Assembly (NCBI GenBank): GCA_002726275.1
Contig: PBSO01000018.1
Span: 1-47,210, forward strand
DNA length: 47,210 bases
Origin: Methanobacteriota archaeon
GTDB lineage: Archaea; Thermoplasmatota; Poseidoniia; Poseidoniales; Thalassarchaeaceae
Direction of reading: 5' to 3'
The notes beneath the pieces were generated by a model, which saw nothing but the letters and a program-made list of their open reading frames with translations, had not been told where the DNA came from and did not search any database. Position numbers and translations under genes: made by a program. How positions within the stretch are numbered: position 1 is the stretch's first letter; each line of letters begins with the position of its first letter. This document shows, piece after piece, positions 35,938-44,580 of this stretch.

Positions 35938-37116
35938 TCAGAGTCTTCTGTGGGGCTGATTCTTTGGTATGTACTTGGGCCTGTAAATCGGAGTTCCCCT
36001 CCCTTCCCTGGCATTTCTCTCATCAAGAATTTGTGCGCAGATACCAGCTACTCTCGCCCATCCAAAGAATGTGGTATAGTAATCCGGTTTCCTGAATCCC
36101 ACCGAGTGAAGCAGCGTGCCGCTACCCAAATCTACGTTTGGATATGGATTGCTAATCTTTGGTATTCTCTCCTTGAGTATCTCCGGGGTTATTTCCCTTA
36201 GCACCTTGACAGTCTTGTATAATTCGTCATCCGGGCAAATCTCTTCGCCAAGACCGATTAGCAACTTTGCCCGAGGGTCCTCGGCCCTCAGGACTCCGTG
36301 CCCGAAACCGTAGATTGGTCTGCGTGCGTCTATTTCCGCGTTCACAAAGTTGGAAACCTCTGCAGGATCCGCAGTTCCAATTCTCTGTACGAATTCAAGA
36401 ACGGACTGGTTGGCCCTTCCATGCAGGGGGCCAGACAGGGCGTTCATTGCACTTGAGAGGGCTGAATATACCGATGCCCTGCCGGATGCCACTGCCTTGC
36501 CGGTGAATGTTGAGAGGTTTCCGCCACCGTGGTCCATGTGGAGTATGAAGAAGAATCTCAGGACTCGTTCCATCTTCCTTGCCTCGTCCCCTTCGATACC
36601 GAGCATGTGTACGAAGTTCTCAACGAGCCCGAGTTCTGGGTTTCGTGGCTTTAGTTGCTCTTTCTTACCACCCCTAAGAAGGAAGACTCTGGCCATCAAC
36701 TCAGGCATTCTCGCGATGAGGTTCATTGAATCGGCACGGGCATCGCCGGTGGCCTCCGCAGTCCCCAGAGCCATAATTCCGATAGCAAGCCAGTCCATCG
36801 GATGACCACTTCCCGGAGTTAGTGACTCGAGAACTCGGAGGGCCCCGGTGGGAAGGGACTCGGCCCTATGGACAAGCTCGGCACGGAATTTTTCCGATTG
36901 CTCGGGAGTGGGCAATTCCTTGTGTATCATCAGGTAGATTACGTCCTCTTCCTCCAAATCTACGAGGTCGGCAACTGGGTAACCCACATAGTGTACCCCT
37001 TCCAATGGATCAACGTAAGAGGTCTGGCATGTGCCCACTGGAATACCCCTAAGGCCGGTGTCTAGATGGGCCTCTGTTATGTTGAATAAGGAGTCTTCAT
37101 CAGACAATTGTATCAC
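35938..37116 (-). CDS. gltA: Citrate synthase
   Basis: VEGHYVGYPVADL-type N-terminus; FFILHMDHGGGNLSTFTGKAVASGRASVYSALSSAMNALSGPLHGRANQ; YGFGHGVLRAEDPRAKLL; DLGSGTLLHSVGFRKPDYYTTFFGWARVAGICAQILDER. Confidence 0.94.
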   Translation of the reverse strand: MIQLSDEDSLFNITEAHLDTGLRGIPVGTCQTSYVDPLEGVHYVGYPVADLVDLEEEDVIYLMIHKELPTPEQSEKFRAELVHRAESLPTGALRVLESLTPGSGHPMDWLAIGIMALGTAEATGDARADSMNLIARMPELMARVFLLRGGKKEQLKPRNPELGLVENFVHMLGIEGDEARKMERVLRFFFILHMDHGGGNLSTFTGKAVASGRASVYSALSSAMNALSGPLHGRANQSVLEFVQRIGTADPAEVSNFVNAEIDARRPIYGFGHGVLRAEDPRAKLLIGLGEEICPDDELYKTVKVLREITPEILKERIPKISNPYPNVDLGSGTLLHSVGFRKPDYYTTFFGWARVAGICAQILDERNAREGRGTPIYRPKYIPKNQPHRRL

Positions 37117-37271
37117 CCGGGCTCATTGGAAAGGGGTGTGTTTCATAACCCCTCCGTATGACGGGTTTCCATTGTAATGAATGCGATATAATTCCCCATT
37201 ATTGAGAAAATAAGCCGAAAAATCTGGCCTTACAGCTTTTTCTTTGCACCCCAACGGTCATAGTTAGGACA

Positions 37272-37910
37272 TTGGGCGCGGAAGCCGTGACATCTTGGCG
37301 GGAGGAGGTCGAATTGCTCGATTCCGAGCATAGGCACATGCTTGCAGGAGGGACTTTGAGTAATTTCTTCCTTAGAGGCTCCCTTACTGGTGGGCATCCC
37401 GTTTTCGTCGGGGGATTCTATGGAACAATGATTGGAGTGGCGATGATGCTTCCATTCGCATATAATGGCGTGATTAATGGAAGTCACGAAGTTTCGCATG
37501 TTGCCAGAGATTGGGGATTTCAAACTCTGATTGTAATTTCTATGACCTCATTCTTGGGGGGCTTCTCATCAATTATTTCATCCATGGTAAAGAGGCCACC
37601 AACTCGATTGGAGAACAAAAGGAAGTTCATCTTCCCTCTTCCATTTTTGGGTCTCGTTGCAATTTCTGTGAGCATGATCTTTGAGGATTCTGCCCCATTT
37701 CTGCAGTGGCTTGGATGGGGACTATTGATTCTACCCGGACCGCTGTGGATTCACCTCTCCTATGCCCCTAGATGGAGGATTCTTGACAGGATTGACAGGG
37801 GCATGGAGCCATTTGAGGGGATGGGTGTGACAATTTACGGAACCTTGGATGAGAATAGTGAAGAATCGGACTCAGAGCTAGAAGAAGTGGTGGAAGTAGT
37901 TAATCGCTAA
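37272..37910 (+). CDS. Membrane protein of unknown function
   Basis: 212 aa with several hydrophobic segments; TTG start in the track, true start uncertain. Confidence 0.6.
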   Translation: MGAEAVTSWREEVELLDSEHRHMLAGGTLSNFFLRGSLTGGHPVFVGGFYGTMIGVAMMLPFAYNGVINGSHEVSHVARDWGFQTLIVISMTSFLGGFSSIISSMVKRPPTRLENKRKFIFPLPFLGLVAISVSMIFEDSAPFLQWLGWGLLILPGPLWIHLSYAPRWRILDRIDRGMEPFEGMGVTIYGTLDENSEESDSELEEVVEVVNR

Positions 37911-38361
37911 TTTTTCCGCCTTCGAAATCAATGATGGAATTCCTTAGTTCATCGGGAATTGGGATTGGTTTTCCCGTGTTGTAATCAACAAGCACGCCGA
38001 CGACCTTCCCTATGGCTGCAACTTCCCCTTCTTTACCTAGGCTGGATATCTGGTACACCATGTCGAAAGAAGAGTTTCCGATTCGAGAGACAGAAGTCCG
38101 TACCTTGACGACATCAGGGTAGACTATTGGGAATTTGTAGTCAACTTCTATTCTAGCGAGTATGGGGCCAATATTCGAATTCTCGTATATTTCCATCATA
38201 CCTACCTTGGAGAAATACATCATTCTAGCAGTCTCCATCCATGTGGCGAAAACGGAGTGGTTGACGTGACCCAGCGCATCCATGTCACCCCAGTTTACTG
38301 TAATGTCTGTTGAAACAGTAAACTCACTTGGATCAGGAGAATCTATCATATCGGCAGTCAC
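37900..38361 (-). CDS. Acyl-CoA thioesterase (hotdog, 4HBT-like)
   Basis: VNWGDMDALGHVNHSVFATWMETARMMYF; ILARIEVDYKFPIVYPDVVKVRTSV. Confidence 0.88.
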   Translation of the reverse strand: MTADMIDSPDPSEFTVSTDITVNWGDMDALGHVNHSVFATWMETARMMYFSKVGMMEIYENSNIGPILARIEVDYKFPIVYPDVVKVRTSVSRIGNSSFDMVYQISSLGKEGEVAAIGKVVGVLVDYNTGKPIPIPDELRNSIIDFEGGKISD

Positions 38362-38369
38362 AATATCAC

Positions 38370-39548
38370 CTACAACAGGCCCAACTTTCGGCCACTCAAT
38401 TCGAAGGCCGAGAGTACGATGTCGAGGTCTTCTCTCGATAGTCCCGAGGACATCTGTGTCCTAACTCTCGCCTTATCTCTTGAAACCATTGGGAAGACGA
38501 TTGCGCCGACAAGTACTCCCTGTTTCTTCAGGCTGTTGGAAAGTTCCTGGGCGATTCTGCTTTCTCCGCACATCACGGGTATTATCGGAGTCTCGGAGTT
38601 TCCTGTGTCAAAACCCATTGAATTCAGTTGCCCTCTGAAGTAATCGGTGTTTTCCCATAGCCTTGAGACATGCTCTGGCTCTTCCATGAGGACTTCCACG
38701 GCCGCTTTCTGTGCAGCGGCGACACCAGGGGGCTGGCTTCCCGAGAGGAGCCAGGAGCGGCTATGGTTGAGTGCGTGAGTTCTTACTTGCTCGGAGCCGG
38801 CTAGAATCCCCCCCTGTACCCCCATTGCCTTGGAGTATGATCCTATTTCAAAATCCACTCTTCCTTGGAGTCCAAAATGAGCCACTATCCCCTTTCCTCC
38901 GCCCAAGACTCCTTCTCCATGGCAGTCATCTACGAATACCATCGCATCATTCTCCTCGGCTATTTTTGTTATTTCGTCAAGGGGCGCTATATCTCCGTCC
39001 ATGCTGAAGACGCCGTCGGTAATGATGAGTTTCCTATCCGCGTCCTTATTCTCTTGCAGTACTCTCTCCAATGCTCCAACGTCATTGTGCTGGTAAACTG
39101 CTCGTGAGGCCTTGGTGAGGCGCACACCGTCGATTATTGATCCATGATTCAATTCGTCTGAGATAATTAGGTCTTCTTTGCCCCTGACCAATGTTGGTAT
39201 TAGGCCGACATTTGCAGTGTATCCTGCTGAGTAAATTAGTGCTGACTCGACTCCTTTGAATTTAGCTGCTGCCCTCTCGGCCTCTATGTGGATATCCAGA
39301 GTTCCGGCGATCGCCCTTACTGATCCGGATCCGGCCCCATACTTCCGCGTAGCTTCTATAGCGGCCTGAACGACCTTCGGGTGAGTGGTCAGATTGAGGT
39401 AGTTATTGGCCGAGAGCATTATGGTCTCCTTTCCATCGACTATGCACCTCGGCTCACTGGCAGACTCGAGCGTTGGAGGGTTCCAATCGAGGCCTTGTGA
39501 ACGTAGCTCCTCGTACCTCTTCCCCATCCACGACAAGTCGGCTGCCAT
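38370..39548 (-). CDS. PLP-dependent alpha-oxoamine synthase (glycine C-acetyltransferase / AONS family)
   Basis: MLSANNYLNLTTHPKVVQAAIEATRKYGAGSGSVRAIAGTLDIHIEAERAAAKFKGVESALIYSAGYTANVG; FVDDCHGEGVLGGGKGIVAHFGL; GSYSKAMGVQGGILAG. Confidence 0.93.
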   Translation of the reverse strand: MAADLSWMGKRYEELRSQGLDWNPPTLESASEPRCIVDGKETIMLSANNYLNLTTHPKVVQAAIEATRKYGAGSGSVRAIAGTLDIHIEAERAAAKFKGVESALIYSAGYTANVGLIPTLVRGKEDLIISDELNHGSIIDGVRLTKASRAVYQHNDVGALERVLQENKDADRKLIITDGVFSMDGDIAPLDEITKIAEENDAMVFVDDCHGEGVLGGGKGIVAHFGLQGRVDFEIGSYSKAMGVQGGILAGSEQVRTHALNHSRSWLLSGSQPPGVAAAQKAAVEVLMEEPEHVSRLWENTDYFRGQLNSMGFDTGNSETPIIPVMCGESRIAQELSNSLKKQGVLVGAIVFPMVSRDKARVRTQMSSGLSREDLDIVLSAFELSGRKLGLL

Positions 39549-39623
39549 GACTCCCAAGTGGAGGCGGGGTTCATTGCTCCATCGGAGCGAGTGTTTCATG
39601 TCCATGGGGCCACTCGGGGAATT

Positions 39624-40508
39624 ATGGCGGGCACTGGCACCCGGGCAATTATTCTGGGAACGGCACAGGATGGCGGCTTCCCCCAACCGGGTTGCAAACT
39701 ACCTTGCTGCCAGAGAGCTCGATCGGTGGAGGGGATTTCCAGAACCCCAGTGGCCCTTGGGATAGTTGGTTCAGATGGATCTTCGCATATCATCGAGGTT
39801 GGGAGGCACATAGGCGAGCAGTTGGAGATTTGGGATAAGGCGGTTGGTTTCGAGTGGCCGTTGAGTAGTGCTAGCCTCACTCATGCTCACCTTGGACACA
39901 CTGATGGCTTGAGACTACTGGGAAGAGAGGCCATAGGAAGCCATGGAATTATTCTGCATTGTAGTAAGTCGATGTTGTCCCTCATCGATGAGAACCCTAC
40001 TTGGCGGATTTTGGTAGAGCAAGGAGTACTAGTCCCGAAACAGTGGGAGGGAATGGTGCCATTTGAGCCGACTCCTGGTTGTGGTTTCACCATAACCCCC
40101 ATTCCTGTGATTCACAGGGCGGAATTGTCGGACAATCATGCGATTCTTGTCAGTGGAGGTGAGTCAAGGCTCCTTTTCATGCCTGATCAGGACTCATGGG
40201 AGGCTACATTGGAGGGGGCGACAATCAGGGATTGGCTAACTTCTCTGGATGTCGATTATGCTCTGATTGACGGAACATTCTGGGACTCTTCTGAATTATC
40301 AGGCAGGGACATGTCAGAAATTCCACATCCTACGGTCTGTGAGTCCATTGAGTTACTTGGGAAAAAGGAGTCGGGGGATCCTGATATTGCATTTTTTCAC
40401 CTAAACCACACAAACCCACTAAACGACAGGGACAGTGAAGAGTTTCTTACAATTGGAAGAATGGGTTGGAGAGTCGGCGAACCTGGTGAAGTGTACGACC
40501 TTGGATGA
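39624..40508 (+). CDS. PqqB-like metallo-beta-lactamase-fold protein
   Basis: IILGTAQDGGFPQPGCKLPCC; SASLTHAHLGHTDGLRLLGREAIG; no other pqq genes nearby. Confidence 0.8.
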   Translation: MAGTGTRAIILGTAQDGGFPQPGCKLPCCQRARSVEGISRTPVALGIVGSDGSSHIIEVGRHIGEQLEIWDKAVGFEWPLSSASLTHAHLGHTDGLRLLGREAIGSHGIILHCSKSMLSLIDENPTWRILVEQGVLVPKQWEGMVPFEPTPGCGFTITPIPVIHRAELSDNHAILVSGGESRLLFMPDQDSWEATLEGATIRDWLTSLDVDYALIDGTFWDSSELSGRDMSEIPHPTVCESIELLGKKESGDPDIAFFHLNHTNPLNDRDSEEFLTIGRMGWRVGEPGEVYDLG

Positions 40509-40545
40509 TGAGGAACCTTATCAATAAGTCTCATGAGGGCCGGAC

Positions 40546-40989
40546 ATGCTTCTGTCAGGAGTGGTTTCGAGTGGGCTTGGGAGAGCGCATGTTTTCATGG
40601 CACAGCCGCATTACCAAGAGCAATTCAAGATCGTGCTAGGAGCGAGTGCATGGCCCGGAACATTGAATGTGGACTTGGATATGGACAGTATTTCCAGTTA
40701 TAGAAAACTCAGGATTATTTCTGGACTTGAAGATGGTGACAAGGATGCGTCGATTACGGCGACGAGAATAATGGGTTTCGAAAGGGATGGTCGATCCTTT
40801 GGGGGCGCTACTGCATTCGTAGCGGAAATATCATTGAATGGTGAAACATGGGTTGATTGTGCGGTTCTAATCCCGGACCTGACTCGACACACAGAAACCG
40901 CTGAAGTGATATCCAAATCATTCCTCAGAGAGAGCATTCCATGTGGAGACGGGGATTCGGTGAGCATCAGAATAGGCCGTACTGATTGA
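40546..40989 (+). CDS. ribK: CTP-dependent riboflavin kinase (archaeal RibK/DUF120)
   Basis: GVVSSGLGRAHVFM...FKIVLGASAWPGTLNVDLD; GGATAFVAEISLNGETWVDCAVLIPDLTRHTETAEVISKSFLRESIPCGDGDSVSI. Confidence 0.85.
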   Translation: MLLSGVVSSGLGRAHVFMAQPHYQEQFKIVLGASAWPGTLNVDLDMDSISSYRKLRIISGLEDGDKDASITATRIMGFERDGRSFGGATAFVAEISLNGETWVDCAVLIPDLTRHTETAEVISKSFLRESIPCGDGDSVSIRIGRTD

Positions 40990-41848
40990 TCCACTCCGTG
41001 TGTATCATTGATGCCATCTCTAGTTTGCATAGTCCCGTCCATATATCATGCTCTCTGAGTCCTTGTGGGGGATTTGAGAAGTTGCTAGTGTCAGGAGTCG
41101 AATATAGGCCCATTCCATCAAGGAGGTCGTGTTCTATCTCCCAAAGAACCAGACCTTCAGGGGGGTCCATTCCCAGATCAACGGGATTATGCGGATTATT
41201 GAGTGCGCCTTCCAATTCATCCAGCCCTATTTCTCCAGAAATGACCCCTGTAACAGCTGATGACATCCTCCTAACCTGGTTCCACAAGAATGACTGGGCG
41301 CAAACCATTATTCCGATTGGTCTTCCCTCTGAGTTAATCCATGGCTCACACACGTCTACTGTTCTCCCAGTATCCCTTCCTTCCTCCACCCTGCATAGAT
41401 TTGCAAAATCGTGATCCCCCTCCAATACTGAACATGCGCTTTGTAGGGAGTCCAAATCAATCTCAATAGGCCAACGTCTGGAAATCTCTGAGCGATAGTA
41501 GTATTTTCTGGAAACGACGGGCCTACTCGGGGACCACACAGGCACCCTTCTCGCCCCCCATGCAACTACATCTTCCGGGAGATGGTCATTTAGAGCCCTC
41601 AGAATTCTTGTGTCATCGATTGACCTTGAAACTGCTTCGGGGAGGTCGATTCTTGCCAGATTCATCCTAACGCTTACCCCTGCATCTGTCCTACTGGACA
41701 TACGCAAGCAACCTTCTGTCCACCAACCGATTTTCCTGAGTGCATCCGATATGGCCCCCTGTACGGTTCTCACATTGGGTTGTATTTGGGAGCCGTGGAA
41801 GGTGTCTCCCCTATACCCGATAGCGACCAGGAATCGGTCGCTGTCCAA
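40967..41848 (-). CDS. truA: tRNA pseudouridine synthase A
   Basis: FLVAIGYRGDTFHGSQIQPNVRTVQGAISDAL; RMSSRTDAGVSVRMNLARIDL; FLWNQVRRMSSAVTGV. Confidence 0.92.
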   Translation of the reverse strand: MDSDRFLVAIGYRGDTFHGSQIQPNVRTVQGAISDALRKIGWWTEGCLRMSSRTDAGVSVRMNLARIDLPEAVSRSIDDTRILRALNDHLPEDVVAWGARRVPVWSPSRPVVSRKYYYRSEISRRWPIEIDLDSLQSACSVLEGDHDFANLCRVEEGRDTGRTVDVCEPWINSEGRPIGIMVCAQSFLWNQVRRMSSAVTGVISGEIGLDELEGALNNPHNPVDLGMDPPEGLVLWEIEHDLLDGMGLYSTPDTSNFSNPPQGLREHDIWTGLCKLEMASMIHTEWINQYGLF

Positions 41849-41857
41849 ATTATCCCC

Positions 41858-42412
41858 TCACTCCTCGGTAAGGAGGTACTCCAACGCTTCATCCACCGAG
41901 GAGAAACCTAGACCGAGAATTGAGAACTCCAGAGCAACTGGGATGAATTGTCTCGCATTCGGGTTACTTCTGTCGTAATTTGTCTTCATATCGACCAACT
42001 CGATTAGGGTCTTAGCGGCCTCGTATAGGTGGAAAGAAACGTCTACATCCTCCAGTTCGTCCCCAAGGGCCTTGAGTTTCCTAAACTCACGAACGGCCAT
42101 GGGAATTCTATCGAACGTTAGCAATGCTCCCGCGTAAGACGCGAGATAATCCGGATTCTTTGGATCCATTGACGAGGCCTTTCTGAAGTAAGCTGCTATC
42201 TGCCCCTCGTTGATTCTGTCATTTCCCTTATCATCCAGGTTTCCATTCTCTTGGACCTCGAATAGTGCGGCTTCAGCCCATCCATGGAACCCTGCGGGAT
42301 CCGATGGATGGTCCTTGGAGTACGCATCAAAAATGTCCATTGCGCCCATGAAGTCTCCTTTCGTTATCATCTGAGCGGCTTGGGTAATCGTTTCTTCGTC
42401 GGTCATTGACAT
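41858..42412 (-). CDS. TPR-like protein
   Basis: TKGDFMGAMDIFDAYSKDHPSDPAGFHGWAEAAL...AAYFRKASSMDPKNPDYLASYAGALL: TPR-like helical repeats. Confidence 0.6.
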   Translation of the reverse strand: MSMTDEETITQAAQMITKGDFMGAMDIFDAYSKDHPSDPAGFHGWAEAALFEVQENGNLDDKGNDRINEGQIAAYFRKASSMDPKNPDYLASYAGALLTFDRIPMAVREFRKLKALGDELEDVDVSFHLYEAAKTLIELVDMKTNYDRSNPNARQFIPVALEFSILGLGFSSVDEALEYLLTEE

Positions 42413-42464
42413 CCCTCTGGGAGCGTATCGGAAGTAATTGGGTTATGAACGGTGCGGATGGGGC

Positions 42465-43361
42465 CTATCTATCATCCATTAGCTCGTTGATTAGTCTGTA
42501 GACCTCCATAGGGTCGTTGATCGCATAAAGGCATGAGCTTGGGTCGTCGGGGAAATCGCCCCTTGTCCTCTGAGTGAAAATCCACCCAGTCAGAAATCCG
42601 AACAGTCCCGGCCTATCGGGATTTTCCAGGCTAGTGACTTGCATTTGGTCGTCCCTCACCCCTCCATCAGTAATTAGGTGTAAACTGCCAAAACCCAACA
42701 TCTTGCCGATAATCGGAGGATCTACTTTCAGATTCTCTACCTTGTCATATGGAATCCCGACGGAGCTTGTGTCGAAATACAGGAACTTCTTCCTGATGTG
42801 GACCCTCCTATCGGTGATGGCATATTGAAATGAGTTGCGATAATGAGTAGTCATCCCTATGGCGAACGAAGATGAGAGGATTCCCAGCAGTGGATAATAC
42901 CAATCCAGCCACATTGGGGTGTCTGGTACGTTGTCGAGAAAGTTCCCGAGTATCTTGCCTGACCAGTCGAGTAAAACAATAATGAATGGAATGGAGCCAT
43001 TTAGAACTAGCCACGATGTTGTCCAGCCACCGGAAGTTGAAACATTCAGATAGTGATTGATCTTGGCGATAATCATCATCACGATGACGAAACCGAAGAC
43101 TCCCGAAATATCCAGAATGACCTTGGCGAGGCCCACTACGAGATTCAGGTTGCCCTCACCGTCCACGTCCTCGAACTTCGCGGCCCAGAAGAAAACCAGG
43201 TGCACGAGAAGGACCAACACTGCTAGGAGGTATCTGCCTAGCATGGACATGGCAGATGGGCCTCCAGACCATATCGGAGTCTCTGAGTCGGTAATCTCGG
43301 TGAATCTAGAGCGTACTTCCTCAGCATCTACATTTTGTCTGTATTTATTTACGATATCATT
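42465..43361 (-). CDS. Membrane protein with bacterial PH-like domain (YdbS/bPH type)
   Basis: FQYAITDRRVHIRKKFLYFDTSSVGIPYDKVENLKVDPPIIGKMLGFGSLHLITDGG. Start set at MNDIVNKYRQN. Confidence 0.7.
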   Translation of the reverse strand, partial: NDIVNKYRQNVDAEEVRSRFTEITDSETPIWSGGPSAMSMLGRYLLAVLVLLVHLVFFWAAKFEDVDGEGNLNLVVGLAKVILDISGVFGFVIVMMIIAKINHYLNVSTSGGWTTSWLVLNGSIPFIIVLLDWSGKILGNFLDNVPDTPMWLDWYYPLLGILSSSFAIGMTTHYRNSFQYAITDRRVHIRKKFLYFDTSSVGIPYDKVENLKVDPPIIGKMLGFGSLHLITDGGVRDDQMQVTSLENPDRPGLFGFLTGWIFTQRTRGDFPDDPSSCLYAINDPMEVYRLINELMDDR

Positions 43362-43374
43362 CATTATTTCGCCT

Positions 43375-44571
43375 CTAGTGTAGAACTCCCCATGCGTGTT
43401 CGGCATTTCCATGAATCCACTGGTAGTCTTCAATTGATCTGACTTCAGATCCTTCCTCGAAAATTATTGATTCGACCTCCAGAGGATACTCATTGTAAGT
43501 CAGGTGGCTGACCCATGAAGCCCTTGTTGGCTGATCGAAAATCCATTTTGCCCTGCTCACGGCCCTGACTTGTATTGTCGCGCTCGCCCCCTCATTCCAG
43601 ACCCTCACATTGAATCGGGGGAGGACGTTGCCATCATTGTCCCTAAGTGCATCTTCCTCAGTTGGCATCGACAGTTTTACCTCGCAATTGTCGAAGTTGT
43701 GAGTTTTGCCGCCCTTCCTATCATGGAAGACTCCAGTGCCAATGTTTGGCTTCCTGAAGACGTCGCGAAGCCTCCAAGGAGTATCGTCCGTCGCGGTCCA
43801 CATGGGGGAAACGTGAGGCATGAACCAATCCAGGTATGAGCCATCATCGAAGTGTAGCATTCCCCAGAACCATGGAAATGATGGGGCCTGGACTGTGACT
43901 TTCTGAAAGTACCCGGTCCCTTCCATCTCCTTCCCGTCAACCACCAGTTTGCACTTTGTGGCCTGTAGCCTGAGTATGTCATAACCCATACCGAGGAAGT
44001 AAACATTGTTACGATAAGTGAGTTCACTGGGTGGGCCCCACCAAGGGGTCAATTCAGCTTCGAATGTCTTGGGAGCCCCCTTGGAGCGTGCTTCCTGGTC
44101 ACTAGTCAGATTAATCCAGAATGACTCGTTACCTGGGGTCATCCCAAGGGACATGTCCTCGGCAGTGAGTGGGACTACTGCTCCTGCTCCTTTGCCCTCT
44201 CCATTGCCTGGCCACAGGGAATGGGTATCAGGGATGCTCGCCATCCTGCACTCTCGCATTACTAGAGGCTCGTGCATCTCATCTCCATCGTACCACCAAG
44301 CACACACCATTCCCGGCAATACATGTCCCCCTTCCTCATCGACAAGCATCTTCTTTCCTGGTTTCCACCAATGGCCACTGACCCTGATTGCTGGAGTATC
44401 CTTGGTCGACCACAAGACCATCAATTGCTTGGATCTAGATGGGTTATCCGGATCTGGGACTAAAATCAGTACCCACCACCACCACCAAGACAGTCTCCTG
44501 ATAGGGGGCATGACATCCAATCTCCACAGAGATGAGAAGTCTCCCTTGAAATTCTGATTGATCGAATCCAT
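43375..44571 (-). CDS. Protein of unknown function with lipocalin/CrtC-like features (tentative)
   Basis: 398 aa; contains RRLSWWWWWVLIL and GTGYFQKVTVQAPSFPWFWGMLHFDDGSYLDWFMPHV; only weak recall of AttH/CrtC-type domains. Confidence 0.6.
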   Translation of the reverse strand: MDSINQNFKGDFSSLWRLDVMPPIRRLSWWWWWVLILVPDPDNPSRSKQLMVLWSTKDTPAIRVSGHWWKPGKKMLVDEEGGHVLPGMVCAWWYDGDEMHEPLVMRECRMASIPDTHSLWPGNGEGKGAGAVVPLTAEDMSLGMTPGNESFWINLTSDQEARSKGAPKTFEAELTPWWGPPSELTYRNNVYFLGMGYDILRLQATKCKLVVDGKEMEGTGYFQKVTVQAPSFPWFWGMLHFDDGSYLDWFMPHVSPMWTATDDTPWRLRDVFRKPNIGTGVFHDRKGGKTHNFDNCEVKLSMPTEEDALRDNDGNVLPRFNVRVWNEGASATIQVRAVSRAKWIFDQPTRASWVSHLTYNEYPLEVESIIFEEGSEVRSIEDYQWIHGNAEHAWGVLH

Positions 44572-44580
44572 ATCAATACC

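Noticed and set aside
44470-44495. CCA/TGG microsatellite as a phase-variation tract
   Set aside because: Only about five triplet units and in frame, so length change would not shift the frame; noted only as a Trp run.
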